The position numbers and the translations under genes were made by a program. 64,000 bases of DNA from Rodentolepis nana (lineage: Eukaryota; Platyhelminthes; Cestoda; Cyclophyllidea; Hymenolepididae), in contig UZAE01000007.1 in NCBI GenBank assembly GCA_900617975.1, forward strand, positions 1 through 64,000, read 5' to 3'. Below the pieces are notes generated by a model. It was not told the origin of the DNA. It was given only the letters and a program-made list of their open reading frames with translations, and made no database searches. Shown here one piece after another: positions 1 through 13,700 of this stretch (position 1 is the first letter of the stretch; each line of letters begins with the position of its first letter).

Positions 1-1775
1 CTCTTCAGTGAAATAATATTTTAACTAACTCTCTTCTAGCAAAATCTGATTTCTCTCCTGTTACTCTTCGTTCAACAGGCATGACGCAAGCAAAAATGAC
101 TATTTCCTTAGAAGTGTTTCACTAGGTGTGAAACTTGGTCGGTTTTTTCCTAATAATCTATCCAATTGGCCCCTAAGCATTACTTCCAGTCGACAGCGTT
201 AATTAAAATCATGCATTTAGAGGCGATCTGGTTTAAAATTATTACCACCAGTGACCATATTTCTAACTCAGAGCATCGTAAGATTTAATGGAATGAACTG
301 GGGCCGTTATTTTCTTTCGCTCGCTACTTCACTTCTCATTTTGCTCTTTGTGTAGTTATCTGCCTACTGGAGCTTTCATTGGAAATGCGAAAATGTTCTG
401 GGAAGACGATCGCGTCTTCTGCAACAACATTGGACGGAGACAGCGAAATTCGTGCGTAATAAGGGAAAGAGGAGGGGGAGGGGGGGGGGGAAGAGGGTTT
501 GCCTGACAACCAATGGACTGTCATTTACAAGTAAATAAAGCATGCGCCCGCTTTTTTAAAGAGAGGACATCATACGAGTCTCCTCTTCCTCCTCCTCCTC
601 CTCCTTTTATGTGTAACTTTGAGATGGGGAAAATAGCAGATTTGAAGTCGTCTGAGCAAAGCGAAGTTACAGTATGAAAGACTAATTACTTTATATTTTA
701 TTGCTATAACATTTCGCTTGTATTTATTAGAATTCAGAAGAATTCATCATAAGCATTGCAACTGCCTCCAGCTAATACGGAGTTGGTGAGAAACTACAGA
801 TCTGCCAACTGGAAACATCCTCGAACACAATTTACGTGGGAATTCAAAATGAATAATTGCTCTCATCAGATTCCTACTAATTCATGACGTCCAATGTTCT
901 TCATTTAGTGACAATATCCGCTAATGTAATTTTATCATTTGTTTCAAACATTCTCAGTATTCAAAAGACTCCAGTTTGACAAAATTCTTAAAGAACACAT
1001 AAAAAATAGATACTTGAAAAGACTCCTCGAAATGGACGAAGTATAGCAAAATTGAAAAAGATAGCATTGTTGCGGTAAGCATAGATCATCCAATCTACAG
1101 TTTGCTCTTCAGTGAGAACGACAATTGAAGCATTTTGCAGTCAGGAAGATTCCTCTAAATGAAAAGAAGTGACCAAAGACTGTTGCGTCAAATTGTGGAT
1201 CAGAAAGTGTTCACGCCACCTTGGGCAATAGCATCACTCCTTCCAAACCAGCTATTAAAATTTTAATCTACTTCTAGATCAGAATTGAATTCACGAATTT
1301 GTAGAGCTATAGCTACTGAAGATGGTTCGAATAAGAAAAATATTCGATGTTTCAATTTCTTCTTCGTTCATACCATTAGAAAAGCGCTCTATCAACATCA
1401 TAAGAAGTGTCCCTGTTTCCTCATCATTAATTCATATTCCCCTTGATGTTAATAGGGAAATAATTAAATCAGTTCCAGCCTTATCCTCGAGGATAAGTTC
1501 CAATTCATCAATACTCTACCATATTTTTTTATAAATTTTCAAAGTTTTTTGTTAAATTTCGATTTTCAAGGGAAATATTGACTCTACTGATTAAAGTTAC
1601 GACAATTAGGTTACTTAATAGAACCCCTGGGGGTCAGCTATCGAGTCATCACTCCCTCGCTTATGTCCGTTTGATTTCGCAACTCCGCTGTTTTCAACTA
1701 CCGGTCTTCAAATATCTGAGTGAAAAACCCGCCAAAACAAACAAGCCATTAAAAAGGAAAGGAATAGTCGACTAC
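1..1775. other. Non-coding, probable intron
   Basis: No exon with convincing coding content and splice sites was found here. The stretch presumably belongs to an intron of the minus-strand gene that continues leftward. It holds an 11-base G run at 480-490 and a CT-rich triplet run near 580-605. Confidence 0.4.
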
Positions 1776-4700
1776 CTGCATAAAAGCCTCCTTGATCTTA
1801 GACAGTTGTTGCTTGCGCCAGGGAAGGATGCACCAGAGGATTGGGTGGTCACGTTGGAGTCGAGCCTCTGTGGTCACTTCATGTGCTAACCAGGAGTCAC
1901 AGAGATCAGCCTTCGATTCAGTTACTGCAAGGCTGAAGGTGGCTTCTTGTATTAACGCCTCCGCTGAAAGTAAATACGATCAATTTTAAAAAAAATATAC
2001 AAGAGCAGATAGAACTAGGTTGGAGAGGCGTTCTCCGGAAATATATTCGACATTCTAGCCTGTCTGACAAAACTTCGTACTTCGGTACATTATTCTTGAA
2101 TTATCTTAAACAAAACGGTTTGAATATGTCACATATTGGATGTGTTCCGGCGAATTTTGAATCCATAAGCACCGAAATTACAGATGTTGGGTTTGCAAAA
2201 TATTATCTACATCAGCGGTAGATTCCTGCGTTTATCCAGCCGTGTATTCATTTTTCATAATAAAGTTTACGCTTCGTCAACTTTTCATAGTGTGGCCTGC
2301 CAAGTCAATAGCATTAATGCCAAATTTGCGCTCAACGCCTTATTTACCCACCTTAAAATATGCACTGTTTAATCAGTTGGAGAAAATTTAGGCTGACTGT
2401 GCTACAACCTTCAGGAATGAAAGAAATTGATGCGAATAACCTTAGGAAGAAAGGTATTTTATCATTACTTTAAAGATGTATAAACCATTCAAAAAATTGC
2501 ACCTAATCCATAGATTGACAGCCAAATTACCACCAATATTGCATAATAAATAAAAATGGAATATTTTAATCAACATGTGCTTTGAATACTTGTTCCATTT
2601 CACCCTTCCTAGACCTTAACGAATTCTTTAAATCCTCTTCTCCATAGTAAAGGTCTTCGAAGCAAAATTTGGTCGAAAGCATTCACACGACTGCAACCGG
2701 CAGCAGAACGCATTGAAATTCTTTACATACATCAATTAAATTTTTGTGTCAAAATAAGTTTGTGCTCAAATAGTGGCAAACTTTGAAGCGGAAAAAAATG
2801 TTAAAAAAGAACAAGCCAATATTTGAAAAACAGCTATTCATTGAAACAAGGGAAAATAACTCCGCGGGTGAAGATAGGTTGAGTGTTGATAATAACTGGG
2901 CTTGTTTTCCACCTACTCCCAGCATCTAGTGCGTGAACTTTTCCTAATTTTACGGCTTATGCCTCGAGGCAATTCAAAAATTTTCTCTGAGTAGGTCTAG
3001 TCGAAGCGGTGCAATCCACTTAATTCACAGAAGTAAACAGCTAGCAATTGACTACATTGTCACGATTTGGTGGGCCAAGTATGTAGACAAAGTAGGCATA
3101 ATCACACTGGGTGGTTTTGTATTCCATGCATGTAAAAGGATATTTCTCATTTGGTTAAAGAGGTCTGAAACGGTCTTGAGAAGCCCCGCCGTGTCCTTAT
3201 TGAATCGTAATAGAGCTTACTATTGCCAATTGTCTTAGGTTTAGACCACGTGAGCAAATTCTACCTTTTGATCTTTTGGGGAAAAAATTAATTAAAGTAG
3301 CAAGGTCAGCCATAAACCAATTAAACAACAGGTTAGTAAGTACTAAACATCTCACAGTAACAGAAATTAGAATTTCGGAATGCTAGGCTCTTACGTTTTA
3401 CATTGCCCAAAATGCGAAATCTAACTGAAGTAGAAGCCTTTTGGTCCTCACTATTTTGACCTTTACTGACCTCACCCCAGTGGTTAGAGCCTTCAAATAT
3501 TTTTTCTAAATTATTATATTATATATTATTGAATCAACGAATACCGGATGAAGCATGAACCCATTTCCACAAATAAACGAGCATTAGAGTTAAGTCCTTT
3601 TAGCTGAACGTATTTGTTATAGACTGAAAAAAGCCATTCAAAGCAGTCTCAAATACCGGAACTATTAACCATGTGAAAATGCCCCAAAGAAAGGCTTTAC
3701 ACAAAGGTAAAAACCGCGCAGTTTAGCTCATTTTATCAATTAACAATTGGTTGAGGACAAATTATTGCAAAGGTGCAGATTTCATAGTTTAGTGTAAAAA
3801 CAGGAATTGATCTTTGCATTTGAATAGTGGATCTTGGAGCTGCGAATAGGAGATTCCACAGGCACGCCATAGGTCAATAAATTAAAAGAAGTGAAGCTCC
3901 TTTTAACAACCAGAATTCGACCACCTCTCTTTATCCTTTTGTGAATATCCCATGCTTTCCTTTTCAATTCAAGTATTTAAAACTTGAAACTAAATTTTTT
4001 AGGGGGGGGGGGCTTTATATGAATGTCGCGTAGTTACCAATTGTTGGGTTGATAGCATGAAGATCTTCGTTGGTACGCATCGCTTCAAACAGTCGACTGG
4101 CGTATTCCTTCAGGCCTCGAGCACAAATTACCTTGATGAAAAAAAAATACATACATTAATTAGTACCACAAGCGCCCTATGCCCAAACCGGTAGTCACGC
4201 AGGGTGTACTTGACAACAGGTGCTATTTTCTCAAGAATGTCAGTGGCAATGGCAAACATATTAGAAAATGGCATTTATAGAGGGCATTCACATGCACAAC
4301 CCAAGTGACTGCCACTGGGAACGCGAGAGAACTTGACTATTTGGCATGATTCTTCTATGCATTATTACACTGAGGAAATATTCTTCCTTAACTTTCAAGA
4401 TGAGCCAAAGCAAGTTATTTTTCTGTAGTATTAAACAGCATACAGCACTTGAATATAAAAGCTGATAGTCCCATTACAAAAGCGAACATTTTCCACCATT
4501 TTCGTCGTCATCATCATCATCATCATCATAAAAATTGGATTTCATTTGTTTCACTGGTGAGTGGTTCTGATTCTCTCCAGTTCGTTAGGCTTAACAGAAT
4601 GAAAAGTACTTCCTATTTTAGGCCAACTAACAACTACATAACTCTATAGATTGGTGTGGTACCACAGCCCAATTTCTTCTACATTTATATAGGTCAGCAC

Positions 4701-7700
4701 ATGCTATCCCCAATAACCAGCCAACTTTGTTGCATGATTAAGACTATCTAACAAATGCAAACCTTTTGCTCTAGAAAACGACAAAGCAATATTAATTCCA
4801 TCCATTTACCATGAGGGTCAATTGAATGGTCACAATAAACCCCAATAAATGAAGTGTTTTTCCTTATGGAAAGAAGAGCCATCAACCCCAGCTAATGCTT
4901 TCGATATTTCCTATATTAAAGACTTAGGTCAATTCCATTCTACCCTCAGTAAGACCGAATCGAGTTTGTTCATTTGTAGTTACGCATCTACGTCCATGGC
5001 CTTCATCATCAAGAAGTCAATGTGGTCTTCCTCCTTTTGAACTACTGAAAGAGAACTGATTACTCAGAAAAACGCGATGACTGAGTGAAATTATGTGATA
5101 TTAGCCACATAAAGCATCATTTTATTGCCCACCTAAATGTTATGTGCTCGCTTAGAGGAACCATTGTTAGTCCTATTCATTTAATTGTGTACAATGATGG
5201 ATAACCGCTTATTTAGCGCCCCCCCCCTATTAAAATGAGCAAAAAATACACTGACAACACAAAAAATGCATGCCCCCCCCCCTCGAAAACCCACCCCCAA
5301 ACTAAGTCAATATTGAGTGAGACTGGCTTTAAACCAAGTTTAATAGTGCGGTAAAAAAGCATGACGTATGCGAGCTCCCTTTATGCGACTATAATTGCAG
5401 TCAAAAAGAAATTTGGTAGTCATGCGTTTCTGCCCCAGTCAAATGCCTCAAACTTCGGGGGTTAACGACTAACGCAGCGATCGAAATATTTCAATTTAAA
5501 AGGATGGAGCATATTGTTGGAAACAAGCATTTTCTAGAAATTATAAAAGGTAATCTATATTTAGAAACGTATTCTGGTCCGAAAACGAGTACACTGCCAC
5601 AGTACCAACAAGAAATTTTAACATAATAAGCCACTACTTTCAGTCGTAGATTTTATTTTATTGATGAGCGGCTATCGTTTAAGACACACAAGGATTCAAT
5701 TCATGAATTCTCTTTCAATAACCAACGCGGCTGGTCGTTCAGCTCACGTTCAGCCTCACCCGGAGGGAATCGAACACGTCACCGCTATTTTCTAAGACAC
5801 ATAAGTCCAACTCATGCACCACCAACGCACATCCCACCTACTAACATGCCCGTATTAGATAGTAAATTAGTAAAAGTCGTGCACTGTTTGTAAGGGAACA
5901 CCGATTACCAATTTCCCGCGATAGACTTACCTCCACGTGGTGCACCCTGGGCAACGTATACTCATACGGCAAAAAAGTCTATTAACCGGCATTTGACTTC
6001 TGACTTCAAATTACCACGACCCCCCTGGTTGTCATATTCGACCCCTTCCACAGAACTCACCTTACCTTTTTCTCTGCCTTTGTGTCTGTCTGCCTCTTTT
6101 ACATCTGTGAATCGCTCGTCTGTTCCCCACCCCTCGACTTTCTGCTACTTTGATGTTCCTCCTCCCCTCTGTGAAGCCTGAAGTCAGCTAAATGGCTAAT
6201 GATAGCTATCAAAACCCCTGCCATTTGAAATAAATAAATAAATTTCCCGCTTCCCTTTCCAGAAAATGAAAACTTATTTTACTGTTTTGTCAATTGCCAA
6301 CAACTTATCATTCCACACATGCGTATAAATAAATAAATATTTAACTGTTCTTTTTGATTTAAGCACAGCAAAGAACTTTGCTTATCAAAACAACAAAACA
6401 AGCAAACACCCTAGACTCCTAGTCAGCATCCATCATGACAATTGACATTAACCGCTAAAATAATTTTGGCAACCGCAAGAGATAACGCCCTGCGTTAAGC
6501 TGTATTTGCAACTAAACAATGTCATGGACAACTAGGGAAAAGCATTAATTAAAGTTCGCCATTAGATCGAATAAGGAAATTGGCAGTTTGAATGGCAATA
6601 TCGGTGGAAAATTTTTATAAATGTGCCAAAAAATTAGAGTTAAAATGGGCAGGTAAGGAGATTAGTAAGAACTTACATTTTTAATCTCGTCATTTGGTTT
6701 TCCAGCACCTAAATAGGAAAATAATATGTGTGAATTCATTCACGTCAATTTTTCTGCCAGTAACTCAACTAGGCATATAGAAAATAGGAAGAGATATGAC
6801 TGAAACTCTTCTTAATAAGACAACACTATTTGAGATCTAGTAAAAGAACAATTTTTAGACTACTCTAATGCAGCTAAATTCATGAAATTGCATCCCCCCG
6901 TAAACGCAGTACTCTACACCTTAACCTTTTAAAGTCTGCCCTAGAAAGGCCATGATCTTATGAAGAAATCGCATTCTACCACAACATTCAATGGATGCGG
7001 ATCGATAAACATTGGTCTTACAACGCCCGGATACATTGGAAAAGTGCCTATGTGTTTATAGAGCAACTGTATAACTGATGAACAACTACCGGCATAGATT
7101 GACATACTGCTTCTTGAATAAGGTGACAAAAGATACCCTTGAAAATTCAACTTATACAAGAGCCTACGAGCCACATTGGCAAGTCAAAGCTGTTGACTGA
7201 AGTAAGGGTGTTATTAAATCATTCGCATCACAATTTCACTTCTGGGCAATCATATTAGATCAAAGGATCTCTAGCTGAGCCGAGCGCTGCACGCAACAAG
7301 GCATAGGCTGAAAAATCATCGAAGTTAACGATAAATACACAAGTGCAAACAGCTCACAAGTTTAGAAAAGTTTTAAACACAAATAGGAAGAGAGATATAT
7401 ATGTGGTAGTTGACCTCTAATATTATTCCAATTTCCAAGACTGAAGTAAACTCTGTTGAACAAATCGATTATTCATGAATCCGGATTGAAAACATTTTCT
7501 CACAAAATGAATTCATGCAACAAATAGCATTAGGTAAGCGTCAATTCTCATTTGAAACACAAGAATTATCGTTAAAAAAGATAAAATAGCCTTAAATTCT
7601 CAATAATATTCTAGGAAAGCTTTATTGCTTAGAAGGGTAAACGCATTTGGATAAGTAACTCACGTTTGAGATCGATATAGAGGCTGTTCTTGAAATCCTC

Positions 7701-10700
7701 AAACCAATTGTCATGAACTTCCTGTCGAAGTTGATTTATTACAGCGAGGCAGCGTTCCAACAACTGGTTGTCGTAGGTTCGCAAATCGATCATGAGCTTC
7801 GAAGGCGTTATGAAGTTAAAAGGCGGTGTCGGCGCCAGTCCATCTTCTCCCTTGCAGACAAAATATTCACTTGGTAATTTACATTCACTTTACTAAGAGT
7901 CATTCACGTTCTGTGCTAAAGCGTGTTTGAGCACTTCTTAGCAAAAAATATAAATTCAGTTAATTAGATGTTCCATTTGATAGTTATAAAGCACTCAACT
8001 GTTGCCAATTGGCTCACTTATCATTTCCCGAGCTCAAGTTTAATGAAATGGCACCACTAGACTCTGACAAGTCGTCATAACTGAATCTTCAGCAACTATA
8101 GATGTTTTGTGGAACACATCTCAGGGTCAAATGCTAAGCCTGTTAGAGAGAAGAGTTTGGTTGAAGACAAATCTGCTGAGAGCTTTCTGATATAACAGCT
8201 TTAAAAAACCCTGCATTTAATCATGTTTTTAACACTATGTACAGATGTTGAAGCAGTGATATCATACTTCTTTATTCACCAGGTTGACTCCTACGTTAAC
8301 TGTGCGTCCAGAGAAGGGAAAGAATGTCCCATTCTCAAGATATCAGATAGGTTCTTGGTCAATGAACACGACACTGGATTACAGAATGAAAACTTCATCT
8401 CCGGATGATCAAATCTTTTTCCGGAGGTGGTCTCCAGAGCGCCTGCACACCTCATCGACAGGCAAAAATATACACCAATTTAACATTTTGGCAGTCTAGA
8501 AACAATAAGCTCGAAGTAAACAACCGGTGATAAGAGGAGCTTCACCCTAATAGGGTGATCCAGTAATTTTTCCCTACGTGTATAAATTAACTGCAACTTG
8601 GTGATAGCTATGCAAATAAGGATAATGACAGGAAAAAACTAGACCAGCAAATTGTAATACCTGTTGAGCACATCAGGATGGCGTAAAATGTAAACATAAG
8701 TTGGAATCATAATTATAAGAAACCACTAAAACTCGAACTTCAAGCAGTCAAATGTAAAGATGAAAGCAATCAAAACATATTAATCAGTAGCAGATTAAAA
8801 TGAAGAAGGTTGCATGGGTACAAATAGAGTCATTCACAAAAATTTTGAACAAGATATTTTGAATAAAACCTTTTTTATACAAATTGGCAGTGGAGAAGTG
8901 GCTCAAGGTGAGAAATCAGATCGATTAGTAAAAATTCTTGCATTTTTATGAAATGCCCATAAGAAGGCAATTATCGAAATCCGCTAAGAGAAAGTAGACT
9001 TAGCTTCGACTATTCTTCAATCTATCGGAGGGGAAGAACTTTAGATGGGCTAGTAAAAAAGAACAACTCAAATATCCCAGTGTGTGTGTGTGTGTGGTTG
9101 GGTGTGACTTGAGATGAGAGCACATAAACCGCGTCATTGGACTATTTGCTCAGAAATTCTGCGTCGGCTCTGCGCCATAACAATGCAAATATGCTTTAAG
9201 AGCAAATAGGAAAATGACTATGATGCATTTCTTCGGGTTCATTTTGGATGATTACCTTATGATACGTTACTTAGCTAAGGTCTAGGCCTTCTAATAAGAC
9301 ATCCAATATGCCAACTTTAAAGGGGAGTTAAAATGAAGTGCTAGATTAGGGAATGTGGATAATATAAACTCGCTTAGATGGATTCGCAAGTGCAATAACT
9401 TCGACTCCAAATAACGACGATTAAAATCAGAGAGGGGGCGGGGAGGGAGGAGGAGGATCCTTAGCAAGTATTTTTATGGTATTCTCCCGACAAAAAAATG
9501 ATAAAATTCTTCATCAATCACATTATTACTATTTCTAGGCTACAAACGTAGAGCAAATACCAACATAACTGCGCGCATGTTCACCAGTATGCTAATTTCT
9601 GATGAAGAACGAATTATTGTAGATTGCGAATGGCATATTTAGCCCGAATTGATTGTGAATCGTTCCGCAAATAGTTGGCATGGCTTCCCTTATACAGGCG
9701 ATGAATTGTCCAAGCCAATTATTATGTATATTAATGTAAAGGTAAGCAGATTTAAATAGATTACACCTGAGTGGATAAAATTGCAGAATTCGCCACCAAA
9801 CATGTAGCGGCCATTCCGTTCGAATCAACATCTTACGATTTACGAAAATCGGTTAGGATATGACACAGTTGTCCATTGCTTTTTCAAAAAAGATTCAAAA
9901 GTATTTCCATTAAACAGTGATGACCATTTGACTTTTAGCTGATCAAATTCCACAATAATTTCAAAGTAATGACGAAATAATCGTTTGGAACTCTCTCTCT
10001 CTGTTTACCATAACACTGCCTAGTATTTTCAATACGCAATATCTTTTCACTTTTTAGACTTAACTTCGTAATTTGCATTATAACCGTACGTCCCCAAATA
10101 TGACTTGAAAGTATAGACCAAAACATCTGATTTCCGTTGCCAAACTACACTTGCACAATTACTTCAGCTTTCGGTGCATCATCTTTGTGTTCATTAACTT
10201 CAATCTACCCTTGCTTACAACACCAATTCACTGGGTGATCATTGGTAAGATTCTTATCATACCAGTCATGCGACGTCTTCTTCCTCTTCTACTTCTCCAC
10301 AGAGGATCACCAGGGAGGGTTTAAGAAATTCTGGCTGAAGCAATTACAGGGGAAAGGAAAAGCACGTCACCAGAAAGAAGGTTTGCTGCCAAGTGTGGCC
10401 TTCCATATGAAATGGACAATATTTCAAAGAATGAGAACTATAGAAAACACCATCCACTCTGCATTGGTTAGTTGAGCAGTAACTTTCATTCTCTATAGCG
10501 TCTCCTTTCTCCTCTCAAATACCACTTCCGAATTCGCTGAATTTAGATTAATTGAAGCAGCGATTGACATCAGTACAAAGAATTAGTCCGAGACCCAAGA
10601 TCAATAAAATTAATGACAATAGAATTGCTATGACAATGGGATCAAGCATAATGACTATTGGTAAGAGGACAGAAAAGCATTCACCACTACACATGAGTAC

Positions 10701-13700
10701 GTTGGAGACTTTCATTCGATACTTGTCTTCTTTCTTTTCCAAACTTATATTTCATTCACCCTTTACCCAAAGAAATAAGATGTCAGCCAACTATTGCAGG
10801 ACCTTCTGATTTCATCCACACGCTCAAGAAAACCGGTGAGAGTACAATAGGCGCTGAAGGGAACTGCCAAAACATGAGCACACAGCTTAGACTTATTGAA
10901 GGAGGAAAGGACACCTGTTAGAATACTATGACTCTTTTATTACATTTAAACACAACGTGTTTTAACACGATTTTTCCTCCAGATCGTCAATTTTTGGAAT
11001 TCAATTTGTTTTTCTGCAAACCAGCGAACTTTTTGATGACCATAATTCTCTTCTGTGATCTGTGGCAATAGTCAAAGAAAAGAACATTGATAAATCTACG
11101 TCTATACAAACAGGAAGATATTGCGAAATACCGGCCCTGCGGAGAAACTCATTTGTGAAGAGGTATCGTTTAATGAAACACGTCGAAGGACAAAGTATAC
11201 AAATTGGTATAAAGGTACATTGGCGATTAGTAATGCTCGCCATTATTTCGTACGGAGTTAAAACTTCTCTTTCAAAGTTATGGAGGCCATCTTCATCAGC
11301 ACTATTTACTAGAAGTATACACAAAAGAAGTGACCATTCAACTTACTCCATGTGCATCAATAAATATCACTCTCTTGAACTCTGACCTCTAAACCAAGAA
11401 ATCGGTATTGAAATCATTATGAACCTTGGTCAAAATCAGTCATATGCTTTCAAAAAAATCATCATTTGATAAAAAAGCTTCATGTTAATGAAGTGTATTG
11501 ATGAGTAAAGATAGAGCGTTCTATTGACTACATATCTTGACTCATTTATTCAATTGTTTCCAGAAGAGGAGCAAAGAACTGCTCTGAGTGTGCCTTATAG
11601 GAAGCACGGTCTAAATAGCTATTTTCATGAGAGGCAGGAAAGACGATTCTGAAGACTTGTGAAGACTTACACGCAGTTTATACTGTCTTTACAATACATC
11701 CGCTTAATTGTGATCGTGCTCCAGCAAGTGCGAGATGCATTTCCTACTAGGTTTTAACATCCAAATCACGTGATTTGATGATACGTTCACTTAAGTTGGG
11801 AGAAGATTCGGGTACTATTTAACGCTATTTTCAAAGTTCCACACCATGACACGTTTGATGAGTGATGAAAACAACTCATCCGAATGGTGAGGTGTTCCAG
11901 TAACTGCAGGCAAACCTGAAGAACACAGAACTCCAACTTGCTAATCCTCACAGATTTATTAGAGATTCCCTAGTATGAGCTGAAATGGGGTGTGTGATGG
12001 ACTTACCTTCACGTGGTGCAGCCTGGGCAACGTATATTCATACGGCAAAAAAGTCCATTAACCGGCAGTTGACTTCTGACTTCAAACTACCATGGCCACC
12101 TTTTCAGTTGACCTCGCCTTACCTTTTACTCAACCTTTGTGCCTGTCTGTCTCTTTTACATCTGTGAATCATTATTCTGTACCCCCCCCCCTCTCGACTT
12201 TTTGTCACTTTTATGTTCCCCCTCCTCCTCTGTAAAGCCTGAAGTCAGCTAAAGGGCTAATGATAACTGTCAAAATGCCTGCCTTTTGAAATAAATAAAT
12301 AAATATGAGCTGAAATATTATATTAAAGAGCTTGGGACTCTTGATGGACCCTCGAATTTTAGAACTTACCAAATCGATATTCTCCGGTAAGTAGGAAATT
12401 CGTTCAGCGAAGTTCCAGAAGGCTTCCAGCGCCTGCCTGTTAGGACCCTGTTAGGAGGAAAAGGAAAAAAATTACACGCAAATCAGAAAGAAAAGGCAAT
12501 CCACTAAAGTTGGTCGCAGTGATTCAACGTGGCTTTGCCACATTTTGACACAGATATAACCAACGAGTGTGCCAGCTTTATTCGTTGGAATAACAGGCAG
12601 AATTTGATTACGCTCACTAACGCCATGAAACTGGCCCACTTATGATTGACAAGGTGGATTAATAGCCACTATTAGGTAATGATTCATTTCCCTCATATGA
12701 TAACGAAGACTGTTAAAAATTGTTTCATTTTAGGAATTCTATTTGAATTCCACCAAACTCAAAATGATGAACAGTAGAGGTTTTGGCGTAATAAACTGCA
12801 TTTATTAGTAACCTCGAATGTGTCTAAAATGTTTCTGTCGGTTGAACATAAATCCAAGTGGCATAAGCCACGGCTAAATTCAACCATCTGGTCAATAGAC
12901 TCTGATATTGTTGACATTAATTTACTCTTACAGCCAGCCATTGAATCCTGAAAATTCGACTCTCAAGAATTCTGATATTAAAGAGTTAATATTCATTTCA
13001 AAAGAATGTGCATAACTCAATTGTTTTCAAATTTTAATAAAGCGGGACTCTCGATTCCTGATGTCCACTGAGATGATTACCACCCACGGTTCATTTCTTA
13101 ATGGAATATCATGACAATTTGTTTACTTAGACCCTGTGCTATGCTTAGCATCTTTAAAAATTATTTATTGCGTCGACATAGGTAGTAAAAACGAATGTTG
13201 ATAATTTTTTGATTGCCTCAACTTCTGGTTAAATAATTTTAACCGTTCATGACATTTGAAAGCATTTTTATCCTTTTCTGTATTTATAACTCTAAGCAGA
13301 TCATTTTGAAAGAAAATCGTTCTGAAATCAAGTTATTCAAATACACAAATAACTTATAGCCTATACAATTGAATCCAACTGGTCAAAGTCCTCCACAGTT
13401 TTGACTACTTCGTTCGTAGTGTCGGGAATTCGCAAGAATAGTAGTTCATTAACCATGCATGGTAAAACATAGGGGGGGGATATTTTCACTTTTTGACTGA
13501 AGCAAGGTGGATTGGTAGATGATACAACATCGATTCATGTCCCCGGGTTCACGCATTGACAAACAAAACGCAGTAGATTGAAGCGCCATTCACCTCATTT
13601 GCAGTAATCTCAAGACTTGATAAGATTTAGAGCCTATCTTACATATGAGGATTAGGAGTTTGTCCCGATATCACACGTTTGTTTATTCGCGAAGAGTTTG

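Noticed and set aside
6190..6225. Hammerhead-ribozyme-like core (CTAATGA ... AAAACGCC) in the SINE 3' block
   Set aside because: Schistosome SINEs carry hammerheads, so I looked for CTGATGA, a stem II and GAAA. Here the box is CTAATGA, the GAAA box is AAAA, and the only good hairpin (TGAT...ATCA) overlaps the core. The required structure cannot form.
10548..10742. Hydrophobic minus-strand frame (also at 26724-26918 and, on the plus strand, 39355-39555)
   Set aside because: It is the antisense of exon 2 of the triplicated gene. The exon and intron phases support the other strand, and the apparent membrane segment is a by-product of complementing Asn/Lys/Ile-rich codons.
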